Source of the DNA: an uncultured Veillonellaceae bacterium
Lineage (GTDB): Bacteria > Bacillota > Negativicutes > Veillonellales > Negativicoccaceae
Assembly: GCA_945876385.1 (NCBI GenBank)
Contig: CAMCNU010000001.1
Location: 310,001 to 374,000 of the forward strand
Length of the DNA: 64,000 bases
Direction: 5' to 3'
Below the pieces are notes generated by a model. The model did not search any database. It was not told the DNA's origin and worked only from the letters and a program-made list of their open reading frames with translations. Both the position numbers and the translations under genes were made by a program. This document shows, piece after piece, positions 1-9,472 of the stretch. The stretch's first letter is position 1. Each line of letters starts with the position of its first letter.

Positions 1-111
1 GCCGCTGGCACCGACCAAAAAGACAAATTCCCCTTTTTCAATTTGAAGACTCAAGCGATTCAATGCGGGACTTTTCCCGTACCGCTTGGACACATTCTCA
101 AAGCGAATCAT
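1..111 (-). CDS. ftsE: Cell-division ABC ATPase FtsE, N-terminal fragment
   Basis: The first 37 codons of an ABC ATPase are present, running off the left edge. The start MIRFENVSKRYG followed by an ALNRLSLQI stretch and FVFLVGASG (beginning of the Walker A loop) is typical of FtsE, which pairs with the membrane protein FtsX to control peptidoglycan hydrolases at the septum. The ATG overlaps the stop of the transketolase C-terminal gene as ATGA, so translation is probably coupled. ftsX is expected just outside the window. Only the N-terminus is seen, so another ABC ATPase remains possible, but the sequence fits FtsE best. Confidence 0.8.
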   Translation of the reverse strand, partial: MIRFENVSKRYGKSPALNRLSLQIEKGEFVFLVGASG

Positions 112-1055
112 ACCTGCGCCTCGTTTTTGCGTGCGATGGCACGCTTGGCGGCCGCGGCAATTGTCTCTGCAGTCAAGCCGTATTTTTCCAAGAGCAAGGC
201 CGGTTTGCCGGATTCACCGAACGTATCTTGCGTGCCGACAAACTCTATCGGTACCGGCGCATACTGCACGGCGACTTCAGCTACTGCCGCCCCCAGTCCG
301 CCAATCCGTGTATGTTCTTCAGCCGTCACTATCGCTCCGGTCTCGCGAGCGGCCGCGATAACAGCGTCTTCATCAATCGGCTTAATGCTGCTCATGTTGA
401 TGACTCGTGCCTCAATCCCTGCGTCTGCCAACAGTACTGCTGCCTGCAAAGCGGCGGCTACCATCACACCGCACGCGATGAGAGTCACTTCCGTACCGTT
501 GCGCAAACAAGTCGAGCATCCCGGAGTAAACACCGTATCCTCCGGCATGACATCGTCAACGGACGCCCGTCCCATACGGATATAGACCGGTCCTTCATAC
601 CCGACCGCCCAGCGGACGACAGCCTTGGTTTCTGCCGCATCTGCCGGAACGGCTACCGTCATATTCGGCAACGCCCGCATCAAGGCGATATCTTCCAACA
701 TTTGGTGCGTAGCACCATCTTCTCCCACCGTCAATCCGGCGTGAGTCACCGCGATTTTAACATTCAACTTCGGATAACAAATCGAGTTGCGAATTTGTTC
801 ATATGCGCGTCCTGCACCGAAAATAGCAAATGTTGACGCAAACGGAATTTTTCCGGCCGCCGCCAATCCGGCCGACACGCTCATCAAATTTTGTTCCGCA
901 ATCCCGACGTTGAAATGCCGATCCGGAAATATTTTTTTAAATTCAAATGTCTTGGTCGATTGGGAGAGGTCCGCATCCAACACGACAACATTCGGATACT
1001 CCCGACCGATTTCCTGTAATACCTCGCCGTAGGCGTCACGTGTCGCTTTACCCAT
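108..1055 (-). CDS. Transketolase, C-terminal subunit
   Basis: A 315-residue protein equals the pyrimidine-binding plus C-terminal domains of transketolase. It begins MGKATRDAYGEVL and has the DADLSQST and FNVGIAEQNLM stretches that hold the conserved Glu for thiamine diphosphate activation. It works with the N-terminal half encoded directly upstream, moving two-carbon ketol units between sugar phosphates in the non-oxidative pentose phosphate pathway in the cytoplasm. Its start overlaps the stop of the upstream gene as TGATG, and its own stop overlaps ftsE. Two-gene transketolases are common in anaerobic Firmicutes and archaea. DXS is excluded by the split architecture and length. Confidence 0.93.
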   Translation of the reverse strand: MGKATRDAYGEVLQEIGREYPNVVVLDADLSQSTKTFEFKKIFPDRHFNVGIAEQNLMSVSAGLAAAGKIPFASTFAIFGAGRAYEQIRNSICYPKLNVKIAVTHAGLTVGEDGATHQMLEDIALMRALPNMTVAVPADAAETKAVVRWAVGYEGPVYIRMGRASVDDVMPEDTVFTPGCSTCLRNGTEVTLIACGVMVAAALQAAVLLADAGIEARVINMSSIKPIDEDAVIAAARETGAIVTAEEHTRIGGLGAAVAEVAVQYAPVPIEFVGTQDTFGESGKPALLLEKYGLTAETIAAAAKRAIARKNEAQV

Positions 1056-1891
1056 CAGTCTTCTCCCTCCAATTCTGCCGCAAATATCGTATATTGTTCC
1101 GCACTCGGTGCTTTGCCGTGCCAGCCGGCTTGATTTTCCATTTCCCGTACGCCTTTACCTTTGATTGTCTTCATGACAATCGCCGTCGGCGCAGACGTCT
1201 CCGCCCGTGCCTCCTGAATCGCGGCATGCAGTGCTTGAATGTCATGTCCGTCCGCTTCGATGACATGCCAGTTGAAGGCTCGGAACTTATCCGCAATCGG
1301 TAGCGGTGACATGACATCTGTCACATTGCCGTCAATTTGCAAACCGTTGTTGTCGATACAGGCGGTCAGTGTATGCAAACGGTAATGTCCGGCAAACATC
1401 GCCGCTTCCCACACTTGCCCTTCTTGCAATTCACCATCACCCAAAACGGCAAACACATGAAATGCATCCTGATCCGATTGTGCTGCCAGCGCCATCCCGC
1501 ACGCGGCACTGAATCCCTGCCCCAAGGAACCTGTCGTCATGTCAACCCCGGGGGTATGCTTCATATCCGGATGCCCTTGCAACATGGCGTCAATTTTTCG
1601 CAGTTTCCACAACTCTTCGCGCGAGAAATAGCCTTTATGGGCCAACGCCGCATATAAGGCCGGCGCTGCATGCCCCTTCGACAAAACCACGCGGTCTCGA
1701 TTGGCCAGTTGCGGCACACGAGGGTCTACATGCAATTCCACTTCATACAGTAATGCCAGCAAATCCGCGCAGGAAAAAGAGCCTCCCGGATGGCCGCTGT
1801 TCGCTTCCGTCACCATACGCAAAACATCCTTGCGTATTTGCTTGGCCGCCGCTTTTACTTGCTGTTGTTGCTCTACGGTTAATTCAGTCAT
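1055..1891 (-). CDS. Transketolase, N-terminal subunit
   Basis: A 278-residue protein equals the thiamine-diphosphate (PP) domain of transketolase. Visible motifs are the N-terminal GHPGGSFSCADLL, the DRVVLSKGHAAPALY segment and the GDGELQEGQVWEA motif that binds Mg and the diphosphate. It forms the active enzyme with the C-terminal subunit encoded next. The start is supported by a strong GGAGG ribosome-binding site 5 nt upstream. It lies 10 bp after csaB in the secA-to-ftsE gene series. Confidence 0.93.
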   Translation of the reverse strand: MTELTVEQQQQVKAAAKQIRKDVLRMVTEANSGHPGGSFSCADLLALLYEVELHVDPRVPQLANRDRVVLSKGHAAPALYAALAHKGYFSREELWKLRKIDAMLQGHPDMKHTPGVDMTTGSLGQGFSAACGMALAAQSDQDAFHVFAVLGDGELQEGQVWEAAMFAGHYRLHTLTACIDNNGLQIDGNVTDVMSPLPIADKFRAFNWHVIEADGHDIQALHAAIQEARAETSAPTAIVMKTIKGKGVREMENQAGWHGKAPSAEQYTIFAAELEGED

Positions 1892-1901
1892 GACACCCTC
1901 C

Positions 1902-2993
1902 TTATTTACACAATGCCAACGCCAATTCCGCCGTCAATTCCGATTGGTAGCGCAATTCCGAGACAGCTCGCCGTACATGCTCTTCTTGCTTTTGCAGGTG
2001 AAGTTTTTCCCGTATCGCATTCACCAATATTTCAGGCGAAACGGTTTGTAAATTTCCTCGAGGGGATTCGCCAATCATATGCAAAAAGCTGTCTACCTTC
2101 GGATCATAGGAAACCCCGACCAAAGGAGTGTCCATCAAGGCCGCAAACACCAACGCATGCAAGCGAACCCCGATAACGGCATCCATATTGCCCGCAATCG
2201 ACATCATTTCCGCCGTCGTATATGAATCCTCCAGTACGGTGGCGGAATGTTTCATTTTGGCTTGGATATCCCGAGCTGCCGCCACATCATCAGGCACTTG
2301 CATCGGCACAAAAATCACTTTACACCCCTGCTCGTCAATCAAGGAGTCGGCCGCCTGCGCAAAGACCGTTTTATAATTCTCATCATTACGCCAATTGCGT
2401 ACGTAGATACCGACTTTCGGCGCCACACCGCCGATTCCGTATTTCGCCAGCAACGCCCGCCCGATGCGTCTGTCAACCGGATGCATGGCCAGCACCGCAT
2501 CCGCAGTCACTCGTACCGGCGGACGGACAACCCCCAATTCCTGTAACAGATTTGCCGACTTTTGGTCGCGAACGGTAATGTAGTCACAGCGATTCAGCAC
2601 AGTTGCCACCGTTGCGCGCGCATGCGCCCGATTGAGAGGGCCGATGCCCTGCGCGTACAGGAATACTTTTTTGCCCAGCCAGTGTGCCATTCGCATAATA
2701 CTCAAGTAATAGTACAAGCTGCGTTTACTGGTCACATCCTGCAATAAGCTGCCGCCGCCGCTAATCAGTAAGTCACATTGACGCAATGCGTTCCAAATCA
2801 ACGGCAGGTGCAAGCGGGACACGGCGTTAACGCCGTGGGTACGCCTTGTCTGTCGCGGGTTGCCGGAAATGACCGAAATCTCAAGCCGGGGGTTCTCGTT
2901 ATACAAAGACTCTAAAATCGCGGTCAACATCGCCTCATCTCCGGCATTACCGAATCCGTAGTAACCGGAAATAACGATTTTAGTTTTTCTCAT
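1902..2993 (-). CDS. csaB: Polysaccharide pyruvyl transferase CsaB
   Basis: A 363-residue protein with the polysaccharide pyruvyltransferase fold: N-terminal ISGYYGFGNAGDEAML, a glycine-rich ISGGGSLLQD loop, YAQGIGP, and a C-terminal half with GVRLHALVFAAL. In Bacillus, CsaB adds ketal-linked pyruvate to the secondary cell-wall polysaccharide that SLH-domain proteins bind. Here it probably has a related envelope role. The internal ATG at 2993 is chosen because GGGAGAG precedes it; an in-frame upstream extension lies inside the preceding gene and has no ribosome-binding site. The start overlaps the end of the DUF5693 gene by 14 bp, and that neighbour also accompanies csaB in Bacillales. Confidence 0.9.
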   Translation of the reverse strand: MRKTKIVISGYYGFGNAGDEAMLTAILESLYNENPRLEISVISGNPRQTRRTHGVNAVSRLHLPLIWNALRQCDLLISGGGSLLQDVTSKRSLYYYLSIMRMAHWLGKKVFLYAQGIGPLNRAHARATVATVLNRCDYITVRDQKSANLLQELGVVRPPVRVTADAVLAMHPVDRRIGRALLAKYGIGGVAPKVGIYVRNWRNDENYKTVFAQAADSLIDEQGCKVIFVPMQVPDDVAAARDIQAKMKHSATVLEDSYTTAEMMSIAGNMDAVIGVRLHALVFAALMDTPLVGVSYDPKVDSFLHMIGESPRGNLQTVSPEILVNAIREKLHLQKQEEHVRRAVSELRYQSELTAELALALCK

Positions 2994-5013
2994 AACGTGC
3001 TCTCCCGTACGCCGCGATCTGCGTGAATACATGGCAGATGACCAAGGCGACCAGCCCGACTGCGATACCTACCAGCCAACCGTTAATCCCCCGCTCCGTA
3101 CTCATCAGCAGCGGTGAGCGCATATGGGCAAAGGTCTCCACGATAGACGCTTGCCCGATACCTGCCGCCACGACCAGCAAAAAATGAATCCAACGCGGCC
3201 ATTTATCCTGCCAAACCATCGCTACCGCCAAAAAAGCCGGATGGCCGATCAGCAGTTCCTTAAACCGAGGCCGTGCCGACAAGAGCGTTTCCAATATCCG
3301 CCGGAAACGAATTTCCGCACCGGCGACCGGAATACCCCCGGTATGCCCACTCCGCCCGACAAAAATCAGCGCCCCGATTGCCAAAAAAGCCAGCAGTACC
3401 ATAGTACCGATGGTCACAGGGCGAGTCAATGCGCGTCGTCCCAGCACCCATACATCCGCCATGGTGTCCGCGGGATGGTCAAGCAAAGTGGCATAATGCC
3501 GCAAATATAAGCAGGAAATCAACAGGACCGGCAATACAAATGCCAACTTGACTCCGCGAAAAATCTCAATCTCCAGCAAAAATTCGGGCGTGGTCAAGAT
3601 TCCTCCCAATAACCAGCCGCCACTCAAGGACATCAATGTCGCGCCGCTCAACATCAGCAATGATACACCGACCAAATGCGCGGCCGACCGTTTAACCGAT
3701 CCCAGTTGCCGCCATCCTTGCATGACGGCATACATCACCGCCACCGGCGTCATCACCGCTGCCAAAAGAGCCGCAATTTGCCGCGGCAGTACCGCCGGTG
3801 AGAGCATGAGCCAGAGCGCCAATCCCGCGTACACCCCGGCGGCCACCCAACATTCCGTCCGCCGCCGCCACGAGATAAGCCCGCGCAACGCCATCATCGT
3901 CACCGCAACGATTCCCAGCAGCACCAGCAACTGCGCCGGACGGTATTGCGGCTGCCACGTCAGCAGGCCCGGTTTCCCCAACGTAAATCCTCGTTCGCGC
4001 AGCTTTTCCGATGTCAGACCTATATATTCCAAATCCGACTCGAAAACCGTTTTGCCCGGAATGGGGCGCTTATAGCTGGCAAACAAATTCAACCGAATAT
4101 TTCGCTCAATATCACTGATAAAATGACGTTGAGATGCTTCACGTGCGTCCAACTTGACCAGCTCGTCACGGTACATGGAGTATGCGCGAATTCCTTGCAG
4201 CCCCGTTGTCCGCCATAAATCGATAACACCTTTTTGCTCTTCAAATTGCAACTGATTCGGCGCTTCAATCACGGCCACGGGGAGGTGTCTGCGCATCAAT
4301 TCATGCGCCATTTCGTCCAATCCGTTCGGATATCCCAACGCCTGCGCACCGACAAACATCACTGCCCGTGCGCCGCCGCCCGCATCTACTCGCTGCCAAA
4401 ACCGCTCTATTTCCGTCTCTGTCAGCCCTGCATAATTCGTCGGCCGCACCACTACGCCGAATCCTCGCTCGTTAATCGAACGCATCCTCGCGGACGAAAT
4501 CCCCGTATTCAGTTTCATAAACGCATCAAACGAAGGGGCGATAACGGCAATTCCTTCTTGCCGGTCAGCCGTCGTAAACGGATATAGACTGGCCGGCGGC
4601 AATCGATGTTGCAAATCTTCCGTCAGCTCACGATAGTACACTGCCGCAATTTCGCTCTGCCCCCGCCACACATAGGCAATCGGCGTTGCCTGCGGAGCAG
4701 ACGAGAGATAACTAATCTCCGCATCGGGCACCTGTGTGATACGAATATAGCCTTCATCTTGCAGCTTTTTCGGAGTTTCGTCATAAACGGCAAAAGACGT
4801 GATGCCGGCTTTGCCAAGCAAATCCAACATCTCGTCCGTTGTTTTTTGTTCTGCCGCTGCGTACTCCAACACACGCCCGTAGTCATATACCATTTCCACT
4901 GCGTGATTGGTATTTTCAGTTTGGATGCGGCCGTATCCAATCCAAAGTGCCGCACAAAGTCCGATAATCCAAGCCCACAGATAGTATTTGTGCATCGACA
5001 AAAACGCTCTCAT
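2980..5013 (-). CDS. DUF5693 family membrane protein
   Basis: A 677-residue protein with one N-terminal membrane anchor (about residues 10-27), a large extracytoplasmic domain to about residue 365, then about eight or nine hydrophobic segments in the C-terminal half. The soluble part has alternating beta/alpha segments (for example AVMFVGAQALGYP and LPVAVIEAP) that look barrel-like. I recognise it as the DUF5693 family, usually found beside csaB. Its function is not known; a role in export or modification of the CsaB-pyruvylated polymer is inference. The start at 5013 follows AAGGGG 7 nt upstream, one base after the stop of the previous gene. Confidence 0.78.
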   Translation of the reverse strand: MRAFLSMHKYYLWAWIIGLCAALWIGYGRIQTENTNHAVEMVYDYGRVLEYAAAEQKTTDEMLDLLGKAGITSFAVYDETPKKLQDEGYIRITQVPDAEISYLSSAPQATPIAYVWRGQSEIAAVYYRELTEDLQHRLPPASLYPFTTADRQEGIAVIAPSFDAFMKLNTGISSARMRSINERGFGVVVRPTNYAGLTETEIERFWQRVDAGGGARAVMFVGAQALGYPNGLDEMAHELMRRHLPVAVIEAPNQLQFEEQKGVIDLWRTTGLQGIRAYSMYRDELVKLDAREASQRHFISDIERNIRLNLFASYKRPIPGKTVFESDLEYIGLTSEKLRERGFTLGKPGLLTWQPQYRPAQLLVLLGIVAVTMMALRGLISWRRRTECWVAAGVYAGLALWLMLSPAVLPRQIAALLAAVMTPVAVMYAVMQGWRQLGSVKRSAAHLVGVSLLMLSGATLMSLSGGWLLGGILTTPEFLLEIEIFRGVKLAFVLPVLLISCLYLRHYATLLDHPADTMADVWVLGRRALTRPVTIGTMVLLAFLAIGALIFVGRSGHTGGIPVAGAEIRFRRILETLLSARPRFKELLIGHPAFLAVAMVWQDKWPRWIHFLLVVAAGIGQASIVETFAHMRSPLLMSTERGINGWLVGIAVGLVALVICHVFTQIAAYGRARYEKN

Positions 5014-5014
5014 C

Positions 5015-5710
5015 TCAATTCCCCTTGTACGGAGTAGCCGCAATGACAACCATTCCGTCTCTCAACTCCACTTTTTGTGCGGTCACAGGAATCGGAAATT
5101 GGCGAAAATCGTATACGTCGACAGTTTTCATCAGGGAAGAATTGATACCGCTGATGCCCCACCGATTGAGACGCAGTCCGCTCGGAAGCATAACCAAGCG
5201 ATTATCCTTTAACAGCGGTACACCTTCAAGCTCCATTCTGCCCAATGCCAAGTTACCCAGGCTCAACTCACCGCTGACCGCAATCCGCTCTGTATTGATA
5301 TCGACTTGCACGTTTTGGACGGCATCGATTTGCGCCCGCAGACGACGCTGCAACTCCTGTGCAGACAAAAACGCGCTGACTTCTCCGCCGCCGATACGCT
5401 CAACCACAAACTCTCCGTCTTGCCACAACCGTTGCAGCCGAAAATCGACTTGCCGCAAATCCGCCTTGAGATGCGCATACGTCAAGCCGGCAGTTTGTAC
5501 CTGATCACCTTCCGCTGTAATCCGCTCGATACGACCTTGCCAAATATCCGACGGACTTCCCAAAACGACATGAACTTGGCGATTTTGCATCGGCACATGC
5601 TGATCCAAGTATGTTTCAATGCGACTTTGCAAAAACGCCGGCAACGCCCACCAAAGCCCGGCCGCCGCCAAAAGAACCACGGCAACGATACCGAACAAAA
5701 ATTTTTTCAT
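5015..5710 (-). CDS. DUF2993 (LmeA-like) anchored protein
   Basis: A 231-residue protein with an N-terminal signal or anchor (MKKFLFGIVAVVLLAAAGLWW) and a beta-rich domain typical of DUF2993/LmeA proteins, which include a mycobacterial phospholipid-binding protein needed for lipomannan elongation. Repeating strands such as VDINTERIAVSGELSLGNL fit a lipid-binding fold facing outward from the inner membrane. Position just upstream of DUF5693 and csaB suggests a role in envelope lipid or glycan traffic; this is inference. A GGGGAG ribosome-binding site precedes the ATG. Confidence 0.7.
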   Translation of the reverse strand: MKKFLFGIVAVVLLAAAGLWWALPAFLQSRIETYLDQHVPMQNRQVHVVLGSPSDIWQGRIERITAEGDQVQTAGLTYAHLKADLRQVDFRLQRLWQDGEFVVERIGGGEVSAFLSAQELQRRLRAQIDAVQNVQVDINTERIAVSGELSLGNLALGRMELEGVPLLKDNRLVMLPSGLRLNRWGISGINSSLMKTVDVYDFRQFPIPVTAQKVELRDGMVVIAATPYKGN

Positions 5711-5712
5711 GC

Positions 5713-6826
5713 TTACTCCCCGACCTTTTGGTTTACCTGCTGTTTCAAAAACCCTTCAATAAAAGGATCCAGTTCTCCGTCCATCACCGCTTGCACATTG
5801 CCCGTTTCGACGCCGGTACGGTGATCCTTGACCAAATTGTACGGATGAAACACATACGAGCGAATTTGACTGCCCCACTCGATAGCCGAATGTTGGCCGC
5901 CAATATTTTCTTTCAACTGCTCGCGCTTTTCCAATTCCAATTCAAATAATTTCGCCCGCAAAAACTTCATCGCCTGCTCGCGGTTTTGCATTTGCGAACG
6001 TTCGTTTTGACACTGCACGACAATGCCTGTCGGGATATGCGTCATCCGCACCGCCGAGCTGGTTTTGTTGACATGCTGTCCGCCGGCACCGCTCGCACGG
6101 AAATAATCCACACGGACGTCATCCATATTGATATCGACTTCGACATCGTCTTCAATTTCCGGCATGACATCCACCGCGGAAAAAGAAGTGTGACGACGCG
6201 CTGACGAATCAAAAGGAGAAATCCGCACCAAGCGATGTACACCCTTTTCCGGACGCAATAAACCGAATGCATTTTTCCCTTCGACCAAAATCGTGGCGCT
6301 TTTCACGCCCGCTTCGTCCCCCGGTAAAATATCCGCCAGATTCATCTTGAATCCGTGCCGCTCACCCCAGCGTGTATACATGCGCAGCAACATTTGCGTC
6401 CAATCCTGTGCCTCGGTACCGCCCGCACCCGCGTGGAAGGTCAAAATGGCGTTATTCGCATCATACTCTCCGGACAGCATCAGCTCGATTTCTTTTGCTT
6501 CCGTCAGATGTGCAATCTGTTCATACTCGGCTTCAATATCCGTTTCCAAGCTGCGGTCTTCCTCATCGACGGCCAGCTGCCACAGCAGTTCCAACTCATC
6601 AATGCGATTGCGCAGTGCGCTGTACGTATCGACCGCATCTTTCAGCTCCGTTGCCTGTTTGGAAATGCGTTTTGCTTCTTCCGCATCATTCCAAAAGCCC
6701 GGGTCACTCATTTTGATGTCATAATTAATGATTTGTTCTTTGGCCCGATCCAGGTCAAAGTGAATCCCCGATTTCTACGATTCTCTCTTTCAATGCTTCC
6801 AATGGTTGTTTCCAATCTTCCAACAT
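5713..6826 (-). CDS. prfB: Peptide chain release factor 2, programmed +1 frameshift
   Basis: RF2 releases peptides at UGA and UAA. The gene is in two frames. A 23-codon leader starts at ATG 6826 (MLEDWKQPLEAL...) and ends at an in-frame UGA (6755-6757) within CTTTGAC. A +1 slip on CTT continues as DLDRAKEQII into the main frame, giving about 370 residues, the normal RF2 length. The tripeptide anticodon SPF (ISPFDSSARR) and the catalytic GGQ (ASGAGGQHVNK) are present. Reading only from the first in-frame ATG of the main frame would lose the N-terminal helix. A GGGG stretch a few bases before the slip site can act as the internal Shine-Dalgarno stimulator. Confidence 0.96.
6754..6760 (-). other. 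RF2 +1 frameshift site CTTTGAC
   Basis: On the coding strand CTT TGA C is read as CTT then GAC after a one-base slip, the same heptamer used in E. coli prfB. Purine-rich ATCGGGGA lies just upstream. It lets low RF2 levels increase RF2 synthesis (autoregulation, established for the family). Confidence 0.95.
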
Positions 6827-6861
6827 ACGTTCACATCCTTCATCTCAACATCTTCTCACTA

Positions 6862-9318
6862 TTATTTATTCTCTTGCGGAGTACCGCCGGCAGGTTCCGC
6901 CGGTTCCGCCTTGTCGCCCGCATGAGAGGTGGCCTGCACCAAGTGGTCTTCCGTTTCCGGCGGCAATGCGAAATGAATCTGAATATGATACAAGTACATC
7001 ACCACGGTTTCCTGGATGGCCTGCATCATTTCCTGGAACATTTCATAGGCTTCAAACTTATATTCGACCAACGGGTTTTTCTGCCCGTAAGACCGCAATC
7101 CGATACCCTCTTTCAGCATATCCATCGCATCGAGATGGTCCATCCACTTCGCATCGACGACCTTAAGCAAAATAGCCCGTTCCAGCTCACGCATATTTTC
7201 CTCGCCAAGCTGTTGCTCACGCTCTTCATACATCCGGTGCGCCGTATCCAAAAACCAATCCAAGGCTTCCGTACGCCCCATATTTTCCAAGGTTTCCAGG
7301 CTGATAGCACCTGCCGGCAAGTAAAATCCTTCCAAATATTTCAACAGTCCCGGATAGTCCCACTCTTCCGGATACAACTTTTCGTCCGCAAATCGATCCA
7401 TCGCCTCGTTGATAATCCGATCCGTCATCGCCACGATTTGTTCCTTCAGATTTTCTCCCATCAAAATCCGGCGTCGTTGATCGTACAGAACCTCACGCTG
7501 CTGGTTCATGACATCATCGTATTCCAAAATGTATTTACGGATATTGAAGTTGCGGTTTTCCACCTTTTTCTGCGCTTTTTCAATGGACTTGGTGACCATC
7601 GAGCTTTGAATTTCTTCGTCTTCCTGCATCCCCAGTTTATCCATCACCTTGGAAATACTGTCCGAACCGAAAATCCGCATCAAATCATCTTCCAACGAAA
7701 GGAAAAACTGTGTCGATCCCGGGTCGCCCTGCCGCCCGGCACGACCGCGCAACTGATTATCGATACGACGGCTTTCATGACGTTCCGTACCGATAATGTG
7801 CAATCCGCCGAGCTCCGGCACTCCTTCTCCCAGCACGATATCCGTCCCGCGCCCGGCCATATTTGTCGCAATGGTCACTTGCCCCATCTGCCCGGCCTGC
7901 GCCACGATTTCGGCTTCTTTTTCATGGAATTTCGCATTCAATACATTGTGCTCGACATGAATTTTATCGAGCATATGGCTCAATTCTTCCGACTGCGCAA
8001 TCGAAGTCGTCCCTACCAAAAGCGGCTGCCCCGTTTCATGGCGACGGGCAATCTCCTGTACCACCGCATTGTACTTGGCTTTTTTCGTCTTGTAAATAAC
8101 ATCCGGCAAATCGACTCGCTTGACTTCGCGATTCGGCGGTACCACATATACTTCGAGCCCGTAAATCTTGACAAACTCCTGTTCTTCCGTTTTGGCCGTC
8201 CCCGTCATCCCGGCCAGCTTGTCATACATACGGAAATAGTTTTGGAAAGTAATCGAGGCCAGCGTCTGGCTTTCCCGCTCGACCTTCAGACCCTCTTTGG
8301 CTTCAATGGCCTGATGCAAGCCGTCCGAGTAGCGACGACCGAACATCAAACGTCCGGTAAACTCGTCGACAATCACGACTTCACCGTCTTTGACCACATA
8401 GTCTTTGTCCCGTTCCATCATGGCATGTGCCCGCAATGCCTGATTCAGCAAATGGTTCAGTTCCAAATTGTCCGAATCGTACAGGTTTTCGACATGCAAC
8501 ATCTGTTCGACTTTGGCAATCCCCTGTTCCGTCGGCGCAATGGTTTTCGCCTTTTCATCGATGGTATAGTCTTCCTCTTTCACCAGTTTCGGAACAATTT
8601 TCGCCATCGTATAATAGTTATCCGTCGAGCGTTCGCCCGGTCCGGAAATGATGAGCGGGGTTCGCGCTTCATCAATTAAAATGCTGTCCACTTCATCGAC
8701 GATGCAGTAGTGCAACGGCCGCTGTACCATTTGTTCGGCGTGAATCACCATATTGTCACGCAGGTAATCAAATCCGAACTCATTGTTCGTCCCGTAGGTA
8801 ATATCCGCATGATACGCAAATTTTCGTTGCGAAAAATCCAAATCATGGACAATCAATCCGACCGAAAGTCCCAGAAAACGATACAATTGCCCCATCCATT
8901 CACTGTCACGGCGTGCCAAATAGTCATTCACGGTGATGACATGAACACCCTTCCCCGTCAGCGCATTTAAGTATACCGGCAATGTCGCGACCAGCGTCTT
9001 CCCTTCGCCCGTACGCATTTCCGCAATATTTCCCCGATGCAGTACGATACCGCCCAGCATCTGCACATCAAAATGGCGCATCCCCAAGACGCGCCGCGAA
9101 GCTTCGCGTACTACCGCAAACGCTTCCGGCAACAAGTCATCCAGTGTTGCCCCGTCACGTAATCGCCGCTTGAACTCATCCGTTTTACCGGAAAGCGAGC
9201 TGTCACTTAGCCCGGTCATCTCACTTTCATAACCGTTGATTTCATCTACAATATGACGCATATTCTTTAACTCACGATCGGTTGAGCCGCCAAACAATTT
9301 TTCTAAAAATCCGAGCAC
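6862..9318 (-). CDS. secA: Preprotein translocase ATPase SecA
   Basis: The motor that drives preproteins through SecYEG. The 818-residue sequence has the Walker A-type MRTGEGKT, the DEVD box [16 protein letters not shown], the preprotein-crosslinking region and the second nucleotide fold with [13 protein letters not shown]. The C-terminus ends in a short Pro/Glu-rich tail without the Cys-rich zinc motif that binds SecB. The start is taken as GTG 9318 ([11 protein letters not shown], the usual SecA opening), 8 nt after AAGGAG; a GTG nine bases earlier overlaps that ribosome-binding site. First gene after a good promoter and probably cotranscribed with prfB. Confidence 0.97.
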   Translation of the reverse strand: MLGFLEKLFGGSTDRELKNMRHIVDEINGYESEMTGLSDSSLSGKTDEFKRRLRDGATLDDLLPEAFAVVREASRRVLGMRHFDVQMLGGIVLHRGNIAEMRTGEGKTLVATLPVYLNALTGKGVHVITVNDYLARRDSEWMGQLYRFLGLSVGLIVHDLDFSQRKFAYHADITYGTNNEFGFDYLRDNMVIHAEQMVQRPLHYCIVDEVDSILIDEARTPLIISGPGERSTDNYYTMAKIVPKLVKEEDYTIDEKAKTIAPTEQGIAKVEQMLHVENLYDSDNLELNHLLNQALRAHAMMERDKDYVVKDGEVVIVDEFTGRLMFGRRYSDGLHQAIEAKEGLKVERESQTLASITFQNYFRMYDKLAGMTGTAKTEEQEFVKIYGLEVYVVPPNREVKRVDLPDVIYKTKKAKYNAVVQEIARRHETGQPLLVGTTSIAQSEELSHMLDKIHVEHNVLNAKFHEKEAEIVAQAGQMGQVTIATNMAGRGTDIVLGEGVPELGGLHIIGTERHESRRIDNQLRGRAGRQGDPGSTQFFLSLEDDLMRIFGSDSISKVMDKLGMQEDEEIQSSMVTKSIEKAQKKVENRNFNIRKYILEYDDVMNQQREVLYDQRRRILMGENLKEQIVAMTDRIINEAMDRFADEKLYPEEWDYPGLLKYLEGFYLPAGAISLETLENMGRTEALDWFLDTAHRMYEEREQQLGEENMRELERAILLKVVDAKWMDHLDAMDMLKEGIGLRSYGQKNPLVEYKFEAYEMFQEMMQAIQETVVMYLYHIQIHFALPPETEDHLVQATSHAGDKAEPAEPAGGTPQENK

Positions 9319-9370
9319 AGTCCCCACTCCTTATTTTTTATTTCTGCTATGCAAAGGACATATCTAATTT

Positions 9371-9399
9371 ATTGTATCAGATGTGTTTTAAGTAGTCAA
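9371..9399 (-). promoter_or_regulatory. sigma-A promoter of secA operon
   Basis: TTGACT and TACAAT are separated by exactly 17 bp, about 50 bp upstream of the secA start. The -35 box begins in the T-run of the hpf terminator. Confidence 0.8.
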
Positions 9400-9416
9400 A
9401 AAAGGAGCGAAAAGGG

Positions 9417-9458
9417 AGATGCTCCCCGTTTCTTTTCGTTAAGAAACAGAAAGCATCT
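9417..9458 (-). terminator. Terminator after hpf
   Basis: Two stem segments, AGATGCT/AGCATCT and GTTTCTT/AAGAAAC, are separated by a 4x4 internal loop, and a T-rich tract follows on the minus strand. It lies 15 bp past the hpf stop. Confidence 0.75.
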
Positions 9459-9472
9459 CCGTACGTTCCTGT

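Noticed and set aside
6862-7000. Truncation of SecA because of the missing Cys-rich tail
   Set aside because: Many SecA proteins lack the zinc tail; the stop is clean and prfB follows normally, so this is a natural variant.
6355-8679. A 774-codon open frame on the plus strand opposite secA and prfB
   Set aside because: It lies wholly antisense to two certain genes, has a composition typical of a shadow frame (rich in His, Arg, Phe, Gln) and no ribosome-binding site or recognisable domain.
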